From the NCBI RefSeq assembly GCF_901000735.1, contig NC_081541.1:27244258-27308257 (forward strand): DNA of 64,000 bases, read 5' to 3'. Each line of letters starts with the position of its first letter. The first letter of the stretch is position 1. Shown here in pieces: positions 1-12,500 of the stretch. The translations under genes and the position numbers were made by a program. The notes beneath the pieces are model-generated. The model was not told the DNA's origin and made no database searches. It saw only the letters and a list, made by a program, of their open reading frames with translations. The DNA comes from Corylus avellana (taxonomy: Eukaryota; Streptophyta; Magnoliopsida; Fagales; Betulaceae).

Positions 1-200
1 ATTTAATTTTTTTTTTCAAATTTTTAAGGGTATTTTTGTCTTATTGAAAATTTTATAGGGATAATTTCGTCATTTTGCTAGCATTAGGGGGTACATTATC
101 ATTGTTTTGGTAATTTGGAGGGTAGATTGTCGTAATTGATAGTTTGGGGAGTAGAATGTTATTGGGGTGGTAGTTTGAGGGGGTTAAGTAGACTTTACCC
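1..200. repeat. Right arm of a MULE-type foldback MITE, cut by the window edge
   Basis: The stretch ends in CTTTACCC followed by poly-A. It matches the right arm of the complete element at 43100-43821: the same order of 'tatttttgtcttattg', 'tttgctag', 'taatttggaggg', 'gataatttg' and 'actttaccc' blocks. Its left arm would lie outside the window. It sits in an intron or upstream part of the SDR-MDR gene. Confidence 0.6.
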
Positions 201-773
201 AAAAAAAAAAAAGTAAAATAAAGCCAGAATAGTCTTAAACGCAAGGAGTTTTAAAGATTGTGAGAGTGGTTTGCTAGAGATAAAGATGACAATGCTACAA
301 TCCTTGTATACATGGAAAGTAGGAATAATGTACATGTCTCTAATTTTTTTGAGTTTTTAGAGTTATGTGCTTCTTTTTCTATATTTTAGGGGTTCTCTTG
401 TATACTCTTTGTATACTATGGTTACATTACATATCAAAAAACCAAAAACATTGATTTACACTCTCGGGCCCAAGTATAAAAAGCTGTGTTTTTATAGGGA
501 GTGCAAAAGTTTTGGGGTTGCGAAAGACCCCCCAACCTAGCATGTAGGTCTGCCCTGATCACGGATAACTATAAAATTTTGTGCTTGTGGCATGCTTTTG
601 TATGTAGAAGTTGGAATGCCTCTGTGAATGTAAACTCTGAATTTGGGTTTATATTTATTTTAGTTTTATCCTCTATTTTAGTCAATGAAATATATAGATT
701 AACTTAATTTCTTCAACATGCACATTTGGTGGTGCTTTTCAGATACTAAAGGAAATCTTTATGGTTTGAACAG
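201..773. other. Intronic sequence, no exon recognised
   Basis: This lies between the MITE arm and the first recognisable exon. No reading frame resembles the SDR N-terminus (TGxxxGxG nucleotide motif), so that exon must lie further left. The segment around 500-700 has a retroelement-like texture but could not be classified. Confidence 0.4.
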
Positions 774-3700
774 GAGACATTACTGCTGCTTTTGAGAAGC
801 ATTTATTTACTTATCGAGGATTGGACATCTGTATCAACAGTGCTGGAATTGGTAATCCAATACCATTTCACAAGGATGAAACTGATGGCAGTCGTTCATG
901 GAGACACACTATTAATGTGAACCTAATTGGAACTATTAGATGCACTCAGCTTGCGGTATGCTTGATGTTTGAGTTGGTTTCCTTGTATAACCTCCTAATG
1001 TAATGCTTTTACTGCATGCTGCCAGCCGAAGTGGTCTGGTTGACAAAACTTATTTTCTAGGGAGATAGCGTGTCCATGTTGAGGACATCTTAGAAACTTT
1101 GAGATGCAGAGTAGTAGCATTTATTTTCTAGGGATATGTCATAAAAATCCTAAAATGTATTAGTAGTATTCCTGGAGTTCGCTACTGTAGAAAACTTTGT
1201 TAGCATTTTTTACCAGTAAAACTTCTTTCTACCAGCCCATCAATGGGTTGTCTAGGATTTTCTGAAAAGAGTACATGCCTGTAAGTGAGATATATGATAA
1301 AGAACTTTTCTAATTTGTATTTGCCATTTATGATTGATAAATTGTATTCAGGAAAGTAAAAGAATTGATAAATTGGGGATGCTAGCATCCATGAGGAAAG
1401 GGTTTTTCAATTGATGTTTGTCCTTTATCAATTCATTGGTGACAATATTGTGAGTATCAGTAATCATTTACAGTTTTAAAAACAGATTAAAACCATGGAA
1501 GCCATGCGAAAGCCTGGTGTAATTATAAATATGGGATCTTCTTCCGGTCTTTATCCGATGTACGTGGACCCTATCTACTCTAGCTCAAAAGGTCTGTTCT
1601 TTGTGTTACTAATTTCCTTTCCACAATTGTTTTGATGAATTTATTTATATCAATGTTAACACAGATTCCTAAAATGTGTTTTAATATTTAATTAGTGGAT
1701 CTTTTACATATTATTTAATACTCTGTGGTTTTGTTTTTGCAGGTGGTGTTGTTCTATTTACTAGATCACTTGTACCCTACAAACGTAAAGGGATTCGTGT
1801 CAATGTGCTTTGTCCTGAGGTAAGATTCTGATATGTTTTCAGTTACATGTTAACTCCAATTTCTTGGAAATTCCAGTCTCAAGAGATATGATCACCTGAT
1901 GATGGGTGAAACTAGTTGAGCCATATATGAATTGCCATGTGATATACAATTGTAGCCTGTATTTTTTGGGTAAATTACATTTTATCATCCCAAATTAACA
2001 CCCCTTTTGCAATGGCCATGGAGGTGTTTGGACCTATGCCCTAACATTCAGCTACATTGTTGGCCTCATTGTCATCATCCTCAACAGCTTCCAAGTCCAG
2101 CTCGTCTTCTACTTCACCCCCACGTACACCCTCTAGAAATAGGCATTATACTCCTTGGAGACCAAGTCTCGATTGGTGTTTGCCTTCGGGCAGTGGGTGT
2201 CCGTTCGAGTGGCAATTTTGGAGATTGGTGGGGGGTTTCGTGTTCATTCTAGTGGCTTTGACATTGTCTGTGTTGTTCGGATTTTGTAAAGGTTGGTGTA
2301 TTTTGGGCTTTGTTGTCTGATTCTAGGTGGCCAACAAATACTAGGTCGTGTGGGTTCAAGTTTTATTTCAGGTGGTATAAGGACTGCTGGGTGACTCATG
2401 GAGGTGTGTAGTGAGGGTGTAGTCGCGTGTGGTGGTGAGAGAATTGGGATGTGTTCTTGAGCACTGGTTTAGGTGGATGATGCTCTTCGGATGGGACATT
2501 TTGAGTTGATTTAGTTTTGATGTGATAGTGGCCACAAGTTGTGGTGGCCAGCTTGTGACGTCAGGATTGTTGGGTGACTCATGATGGTGTAATAAGAGTG
2601 TGGTCATGTATAATAATATCTGGAGAGAAAAGATGCATTCCTTGAGTGTTTGTATTTGGGAGGATGGGACATTTTGGGGTGATTCAATTTTGATGGCTGG
2701 CTGATGGTGGCCACAAATGCTGGGGTGTGCAGGTTTGGGGTTGGCCATGAGTGTGGTGGCCGGCATATGACGTGGGGATGGAGATTTTTTTTTTTTTTTT
2801 TAATAGCTGGAGGTGGTGATTGGGAATCATTGGTGGCGACCCTCAAGGCAATTTGGTCGTTATGTAAGGCTAAAAATGAGGTCCACTTGCTAACGGGTGA
2901 TTTAGAGGTGGGAGGCAAATTGTTAGTCTTTCAAACTGGGGGTGGCAATTGAGTAAATAGCTATTTTTGTGGGACATTGCAAAGAGGATGTTACTTTGGA
3001 TTTGTAAAATGTAATTTACCCTTTGTCTTTCGTTCTTTATTTTTTTGGTTGGGTGATACTAATTGATATGTTCATTTTTTTGATGATAATTCATCTGTTC
3101 ACGCGCATTTCTCACAGTGAAACTCTTTTCCCTATCACAATTTCAATCTGAATTTTGGGTAATGTGACCAGATGTGAAAATTTCAAACTCCATTTGGTAA
3201 AATCATAAATCAACTGCCTTACAGTATAAACTTGATTTGTCCAACTGAAAGAAGTCACTCAATGTCTTTAGAAATCTTCTGAGCAATTTCAAATGAGTCA
3301 GACTTAGTACCAACTATGCCATGTTTCCCTTTGGATCAATGGCTGCTTTCATATTTACATGATATCTGAATGCAGATTACAACTCTAATAAAAAAAAGGG
3401 CTAAAATTAGAACTAACAGGATGAACTAATCAACTTATGAATTGCTAAGGACTTATTTTTTTTATTTTTTTAAATCAAAGTTTTGTATTATGGATGATAA
3501 GTAGAATAATTGTACTCGACTCTGTCTGTGATTTGATGGTCTACAGAAAGCTTTGTCTGGTAAGGTTTGTATGGCAAGTATCATAATGGACTTGTGAACT
3601 TTGCATGCAGTTTGTTCAAACTGAGATGGGCTCAAAAATCGATCCTAAATTTATTGATTTATTGGGGGGCTTTGTGCCTATGGAAATGGTGGTGAAAGGT

Positions 3701-6528
3701 ATGTCCAATGTGAAATCTTTCCTTTAATGAAGTTTTATTTTAAGTGATTTTTTTTTTTGTCCAGTCCATTTCCACTTGTAAGCTGCTGTATTAGATTTCT
3801 ATTCTACATGAATGTTTTCTGTAATGTTTATAGCGTTTCAATCCTGCATAGGGGTTGGGGGTTCATGCCCCCTGTAAATTCCATCCTGAGTTCACAGGGT
3901 TTCTAAGGAGAAAAATATGAAGCATTAGTAGCTAGGAAAGTTAGTTTTCTGTAGAATGTCAACCTTATGCAGTAAAAACTCGAAAAATTTAAAAGCTTTG
4001 AGAAGGGCTATTGGCTAGGCTTTTCCACTTGCTTCTAATATCTTGTATGTATGTACTATAGTGCCTGGTAGGTACTTAAGGTCTATTATTTATGTCACCA
4101 TGTGATTATTCCTGATGTTAATTCTATCCATATAGAAGATAAATTTTACACAGTATATAAGATTAGTGACTATTCAATCTAATTCTTTTCAACCAATTTA
4201 TGAAGTTCCAAGATATTATTCCTTTTAGGTACTTTTGAGCTTATCACTGACGAGAGTAAAGCTGGTTCATGCCTGTGGATTACCAATCGTAGAGGCATGG
4301 AATATTGGCCCACTCCCACTGAAGAAGCAAAGTACTTGGCACGTTCTTCAAGTTCCAGGAAAAGGTCTCCACTCAAGGTTTCATCAAATTTCCAGCTTCC
4401 TCAGAGTTTTGAAAAATTGTGAGTGAATATGTCAAACTTACTAAGTACAATTCTTGGCTAATCCCTTTTGTATGTTGTATGGTTGCTTTATGTGAACCTA
4501 TTGAGCTGCAGCAATGTTTTTAGGGTTAAGTACTTTTTTAGTACCTCAGTTTGCACTTTTTTATTTTTTTTTCCCTAGGTTTCCAAAATAGTCAAATCGG
4601 GTACCTCACCTATGGGAAAATACAAAATCAATACCTCGTTAAGTTTCCGTTAGAGAAAATTAACGATATGCCACGTGTCTTAAAAATTAAAAATAATAAT
4701 AATAAACCTAAAAAAAAAAAAAAATTGAAAATTGAAAATTATATGGGGTGGCTGGCCACCCCCATTTTGGCCATCCCAAGGCCGGTTTGGGGGTGGCCGA
4801 ACCACCCCCAGAGGCCATGGGTGGCTTCGGCTTGTTCATTCTAGTTCTCAGAGGCATCATAGCATACGACATAATGGTCTGACCGTTGGGGAAGAGATTG
4901 CACAGCTGTTTGGTGAGGTCAGTGATGGAAGTATGCAGCAGCTTTGGGCTTGTGGAGATGGTCCAGAATTTGCTGAAACTGCGGGTGGAAATGTTGACCG
5001 AGTTCTTGGTGGTGGTGGTGGTGGTGAGGGAATTCAAGGTGGGTATGGTGAAGTCATCGGTGGAATTGGTGGTCTGGGTCTTGATGGTGAAGCTAGTCAG
5101 CAATGGGGCAGTGAAGATGCTTGTGAAAATGGCGATGAGGTTCCTGGCGGCCAAGGAAGTCACGTGGACGGGTTTGGTAGAACTGCAATGGGAGTGGCCG
5201 GCCACCCCCATTGGCCAAAATGGGGTGGCCCATAGAATTTTCTTTTTTCTTTTTTTTTTTTTAATTTTTAAGATACGTGGCATATTTTGGGAGTAACACG
5301 TAGCAGATCGTTAATTTTCTTAAACGGAAACTGAACGAGGTATTGATTTTGTATTTTTCCATAGTTGAGGTACCCGATTTGACTGTTTTGGAAACCTAGG
5401 GGGGAAAAAATAAAAAAATGCAAACCGAGGTACTAAAAAAGTACTTAACCCATGTTTTTATTTAATATGTAAAAGTTGTCTACTATTTTTTTTTTTGTTA
5501 CATTTGCACTCAGAACTTGATTTCTTTTTCCGGTGATGTGAGTTGAACAAGAAGCTTCCACTTAAATTAGATGGCCACCACTAACCTTCCATTTATAAAA
5601 CTCTCTGCACCATAGTCCTCTTATCCTTACAAGCAAAGCTCATCAAGGTATATTTAAGATATTAGTATTCATTTTGAACCTCTTAGTATATGCCAAGGAC
5701 AGCCAGCTTAGTTCAGCTAACTTCTTCAACTTACCCCATATTCTTTGGACTGCTCCTATCTCATTCACTTGTGAAGACCTTACACTCTTTTCAGTAGTGA
5801 AATGTTTGTTAAAAATAAAAAAAGAAAAAAAGAAAAAGAAGAAGCTGAGGGGAAAACGAGGGGTGATCAAGTGGGATATAAGACAACAATTAAGATGAAC
5901 TTTAACAAAATTGAAAAGGAGAAGTTTGAAAAAAAAAAAAAAAAAAGCAGTTATAGCAGGGTAGATAATTAGTAGGACCTATGACATGAAAGTGATCTAT
6001 TTAGTGCATTTACAGCTCATACACTTAGTGTTTGCTGCAAACTTGTAAAACTCTATGAGGTGGAGTTTTGTTCTTTTAAATCTAGTAATGTAATTTCTTC
6101 ACTCATGCTTCATGGTATTAATTCATGTCTTCCAATTATCCGTTTTCCTAAAAAAAAATAGAACATAGAACTAAGAAGAATTTTGATCTTTAAGTCAATT
6201 TACATATTTATTATATACTTATGAATTTCTGGAAAGGCAAGTGGTTTGTTTATTTTATTTCCTTTTGTAATACAAAAAAAAATGGTTTGTTTATTACTTT
6301 CTGACAGTTACTATGGTTTTTAATTCTTACTCTTCAGAGTTGTTCACACCTTAAGTCACAATTTTCGTAATGCTACCCGCATTGTGAGCACGCCATTGAG
6401 ATTGCCCATCAAACCACATCATGTTCTTGTGAAAATCATTTATGCTGGTGTAAATGCTAGTGATGTAAGTTTACTGCTCTCCTTGCAAGGATTATTTTGA
6501 TTTTATATTTTGTTTGTCAAAAGTACTT

Positions 6529-6577
<49 letters not shown>

Positions 6578-9500
6578 GTGGATACCTCTAAACTTTGTCA
6601 CCGGTTGTATTAGAACAAAATTGAATTTGGTGGTTGTGGTGGTTCAACTTAATAAACAGTGGCCTTTTGCAGTAGCACTATTGATATTCAACTGGAAAAC
6701 ACAGTTACACAGTGATATTGTAGCTCGTCCAGGTGACAGATTTGATGTCCCATAATTTAGTCAACTATAGTTGTCTCTCATGCAGTGATCTTAGACATGC
6801 TTGGTTGTACTTAGTGAGTGAAGACTTGTATTTTGCTGTTTCTTGGTAGGTTATAATGTGTAGTTTTGAGTATTAACTGAGAGCTTGCTATATTTTGATT
6901 ACAAGTTTCCAGTTCTAATGTACAGTCTATTTGATTTCTCCATTCCCAGTATCTAGTTATTTCACTGAGAGAAGAATTGAGTGATTAAGCAACTAAGACA
7001 TGCTGAGACCTAAAGCTCTGAGTAGCTTGTTTTAGGGACCCACGTCCTTTCCACCCCTTCTGTTTGTCCAATTGGTGTTTAGCCATGGCAATCTATCTCA
7101 ATTTCCTTGTCATGGTTGTTAAGAATTAATGAGCCTCTCGGCTGGGACTACGCCTAATGAAGCGAAAGTCACTAGTTCGAGTCCTCATCCCCCCTCTTGT
7201 GCAGACATGTCATAAAAAATAAAAAAAATAAAAAAAAGAAACCACATTTTTTAGTTATCAAAAAAAAAAAACATAGAATTAATGAGCCTCTATATCCACA
7301 CAACCTGCATTGTTGTTTGACAGATAGATTGGTCTATTGTCCAACCTTCGTAGGTCAGTGAAAACATTCATCAGTCGCTTTGCTGTGGTGAGAAAAGAAT
7401 TATGGTCATCCCTACCGGCAGGAAGAACTGTTGAGGATACACAAGGGGTTTGTTGGATGTGGAGAATTAAATGGGATGGGGGTGAGAGGAAATCTATGAC
7501 ATAGAAGTCTCATGAAGCCAGACCTTTTTTTTCCCCTTGTTTTTAACTGTTTGTTACCAAGTATTATGATTTATGAGGTCGAGATCTTTTGCCTCCATAT
7601 GGTGCAATAACTTCTACTCATAGTTTGACTTTCTGTCTAGCATGAGCACACATTTGTTTGTTAATACTTTCTAATGAGCCCATTCATTGGCAGGTAAATT
7701 TCAGCTCGGGGAGTTATTTCAGTGGCAAAGATAAGGGCCAAGGCTCCAGTCTTCCATTTGATGCTGGTTTTGAGGTTAGGAAAGAATAATGCAATTTGTT
7801 GATATTCCATCATGTGGTTATATAGTTGTTCGAGTCATGCAAGTATGGCTACTTATGATGGCTAGTTGATCTTCATTTGAATTTAATATTGCAGGCTGTG
7901 GGAATAATTGCAGCGGTTGGAGACTCTGTGACTGACTTGAAAATTGGCACTCCTGCTGCAGTCATGACTTTTGGAAGTTATGCTGAATTCATGATGGTCA
8001 ACTATCTTGAAAGACATTGTTTTTTATGTTTAGTACAATTTACTTTCATATCTGTGTCATAGATATTTGAGGGATTCCACTTAATGTTGGATTTTGTACT
8101 TGAGTTAGGTTCCTTCGAAACACATTCTCCCTGTGGCAAGACCAGATCCAGAAGTCGTTGCAATGCTTACTTCAGGATTGACAGCATCGATTGCATTAGA
8201 TAAGGTTACTCTTCATAAACTCACTTGAAATTTTATTATCTTTTTAGATGTACTCTTTGTCATCGCATCTGCCATTATAACTTCATGTTCAATTCATTGC
8301 AAGTATTTAGCATTAATTCACTAGATTCTTTGGACCCGCTATTCAGGGACCACCTTTCCTTCGCCTGACTATATTGTTCTCATGTGGAACTTCTAGGCTG
8401 GACAAATGGAATCTGGAAAAGCAGTTCTTGTAACTGCAGCTGCTGGAGGGACAGGTCAATTTGCAGTCCAGGTTCTCTTTTGACGATGGAAATACTTTTC
8501 TATGACATAACGTTGCTTTTTCTTTTACTAAACCAAATAAATAAAACTTTCGTTGTTAGTGCAATAGTGTATGCTTGTTCACATACCAGAGAACGGACAG
8601 TGACTTGGTAAATTAATATAATTAAAATGGGAAAATACACTGTATATAGTGTACTCCATTTTGCTCTAGAGAGAAACCTACTTAAATCTGTTATTGATTA
8701 TGTTATTATATAGAAACAACAAAAATTCATATTACAGAAGAAATGAAGCAAATGAGTACGATAACATCATCATTAACATTTATTTTTATTGTTACTAGTT
8801 CTTCCCTTTCTAGTATAGAAAGGTAATTATGATCCGCTATATCTGCAGCTTGCAAAATTAGCTGGAAATACAGTGGTTGCAACTTGTGGAGGTGAGGAAA
8901 AGGCCTTGCTTTTGAAAAAGTTGGGAGTTGATCGGGTCATAGACTATAGAGCTGAAGACATTAAAACTGTATGCCTCGTTAATCCTCATTTTCTAACTAT
9001 TTTCCATGTTCTTTTTTCTTTTCAGTTGTACCTAGTGGGGTTGGAAGCTAAACTGAACCCATGACTTAATTTATGTGGTGCAGCAAGTTAACTAAATCAG
9101 CTAATTGGTTTGACTACATCAGTTTCTATTTTTCTTTGACGATTTTCGGTTTTCATGGGGTTATCAGAATAAACATGAGAAACAAAAGCATGCACACATT
9201 CATATGCACATTTTTTGGCCCTTAATCACTAATTTAACAGTAAAAGGGCACATGTGACCGTTCTTTTAACTGAGTTTGTATTTTAATACATGATATCTGC
9301 TCTATTGTTGTTCTTCTCTGCTGAACTAATCTGTACGAGATCTACAAAATCATGAGAAAAAAAGCATGCACACATGCATATTCACATTTTTTGGCCCTCA
9401 ATCATTAATTTAAACAGTAAAAGGGCACAAGTGGGTTCTTTTAACTGAGTTTGTATTTTAATACATGATATCTGCTCTATTGTTGTTCTTCTCTGGTAAA

Positions 9501-12500
9501 CTAATCTGTACGAGATCTGCAAAATCATGAAACTCAAGTGCCAATGAGTATTAGGTCAAATGGCACATCCTCGGTTCCTCCCGTTGTAAGAACAAGAAGA
9601 AGGGTGTGGTCATGAGTTCTGAACTTATTAGGTGCATTGCACAAGTCACCTAAAAAAAACCATGTAAACTTGAGTAAAATTTATTCTGGATCTTTTTGTC
9701 CTGGCTATCCAAATTACGTTGTAGCATTCCCTGTGAAATTAATGTCATTAGTGAAATTATTTATAGAAAGCAGCATGAATATGCTTGAACCACCCTTGAG
9801 TCTCCCAATCTCTGTCCATTTAGTCTTTAGACAATTCAGATTTCACCTTTGGGACATGCACTTGTGTCAATTGTACTGAATACCTCTCAATGTAAGGGTT
9901 GCTCGTATTATATAGAAATTATCTAGGTAATTACAAGTTGTATCTCAGCAATTACAGCAATCTAGGGAAACAAATAAGGTAACTAAAATCTACCTATTAA
10001 TTACAATATACTAGCTATAATACAAGAACATGCCATAACTAGAAAGACTAATTATGGCTAAATATATATGATATATATAACCATATATGACTGACATCCC
10101 CCCTCAAATTGATGCTGGTCGATCAAAAAGCATCAATTTGCCCATAAGGAACTGATGACGCTGTCGTGTCATAGCCTTCGTGAAGACGTCAGCTATATAG
10201 AGATCAGTGGAAACATGAGGAAGAGAGATAACACGAGTGTCCAAGGCTTCCCGAATAGAATGACAGTCTACCTCAATATGCTTCATATGTTCATAGTCAA
10301 CAGGATTAGCAGCTATTTGAATGGCACTAGTATTATCGGCATGAAGAGGAGTAGAATCAGTTTGAGAAAAACCAAGCTCAGCCAACGACCCACGAAGCCA
10401 AACAATCCCAGAACAAGCAGCAGACATTGCCCAGTATTCGGATTTAGTAGATGATTTCGAAATGCGAGCTTGCTTCTTACTCTTCCAAGAAATCAAAGAA
10501 TCACCAAGAAACATGCACCAACCCGTGACAGACCGCCGAGTGTCAGGACATCCTACCCAATCCGCATCACTATAAGCAACAAAGCAAAGAGGAGAGCCGG
10601 TTGGAAAGAACAACCCACGGCCAGAGAACCCCCGAAGATATCGAATGATACGTCGAACAGCAGTTAAATGAAGATGGCATGGAGTTTGCAAAAACTTGCT
10701 AACCTGCTGGACAATGAAGGAAATATCGGGCCGAGTAATAGTCAAATAGGTCAAGCTGCCTACCAACTGTTGGAACACAGTAGGATCAGAGGGAAGATCA
10801 CCCTCCTCACTTCGAAATTTCACATTAACCTCCATAGGAGTATCCACCGAAGAAGAATCCTGAAGACCAGCCAGGCTAATCAAGTCCCGAGTATATTTGT
10901 GTTGATTCAAGAATATACCAGAAGAATCAGTGTGCACCTCCAACCCCAAAAAATAAGTAAGAGGACCAAGGTCTTTCATATGAAAAGAGTCTTGAAGATT
11001 CCGCTTGAGATGTGCAATCAAACTGGAGTCAGTGCCTGTAATGACAATATCATCCACATACACAAGTAAAAGAACGAGACTAGTCTGAGTCTTACAAAGG
11101 AACAAAGAAGAATCATATTGGCTTTGGACAAAGGAGAAGCGAAGAAGAGTAGACCTGAATTTTTCAAACCATGCCCAGGAAGCCTGTTTTAAGCCATAGA
11201 GAGACCGCTTTAACTTACACACAGCGGCAGATGGAGAAGAAAACAAACCCAGATTTGTTTTCTGATCACCATGAAAATAACCATGTAAATAACCACTTTG
11301 AGATCACCATGAAGAAAAGTATTTTTGACATCCATCTGGTGAAGTGGCCAACCTTGGGAGGCGGCAATAGAAATAATTGTATGCACCTTATACCGATCTA
11401 AAGTCCCATCAGAGCGAAGCTTAATCGAGTAAACCCATTTACAACCAATGGCTTTAACATGAGAGGGGCAAGGAACCACATCCCATGTATGATTGTCCTG
11501 GAGAGCCCAAAGTTCCTCATCCATCGCTTTCCGCCAACATTCATATTTAACAACCTCGAAAAAACATGTAGGGATGAAAATAGAAGATAAAGTAGCATTA
11601 AAAGAAGTGTGGGGAAAACCATACCTATCAGGAGGACGTGATACCCTAGCAAATCGTTGAGGACCAGACTCATGAACTGTTTCAGATGGCGGGTCAATCG
11701 GAGGAGTTGTCGGAACAGTTTCAGATGAAGGGTTAGTCTCGGGAAGGGGCAAAGTTGGTAGACGTCGAGTATACACAATTCCAGGTTTGAACCGCTCAAG
11801 CAGAAGAGGCAATTCATCAAAACAAGGTAGAATACTAATCTCAGGCAATGATTCAACATGTGTAGAAAAGAAACTTTGATTCTCAAAGAACACAATATTA
11901 CGAGATATACAAAATTTGTTAGAACAAGGATCATAGTAAACATAACCTTTGTGAGAAATACTATAACCCATAAAGGCACATTTAACAGACTGAGCAGAAA
12001 GTTTGTGACGTTCATGAGCAGGTAAATGAACAAAACAAACACATCCAAAAGTATGCAGATTAAGATAGCTAGGATGTTGATTATACAAACGATAATAAGG
12101 AGAATCAAAATGCAAGACCTGAGAGGGCAGTCGATTAATTAAGTAAACTGCAGTAGATAATGCCTCAACCCATAATTTAGAAGGAACACAGGACTCAAAC
12201 AATAAAGTGCGAACAACATCCAAGAGATGGCGGTTCTTTCGTTCCGCCACCCCATTTTGCTGAAGAGTATAAGGACAAGAGCGCTGAGAGACAATTCCTT
12301 TGTGGTGTAAGAAATCATGAAACTCGTGGGACATGTATTCTCCACCAGAATCAGACCTCAAAATCTTAATGCCCGTAAAAAATTAATTCTCAATATATGC
12401 TACAAAGGTCTTAAAAACGGACAAGACCTCAGATTTGGCCCGAAGAAAATAGACCCAAGTATACCGACTGAAATCATCTATGAATATCACAAAATATTTA

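Noticed and set aside
4708..5296. Overlapping long frames on both strands (up to 191 codons)
   Set aside because: They run through TIR and low-complexity sequence of the Pack-MULE-like element and no start, splice or family signal favours one of them.
7139..7220. A tRNA gene suggested by a B-box word
   Set aside because: No cloverleaf can be drawn and the flanking 17-bp duplication with an A tail shows it is a SINE.
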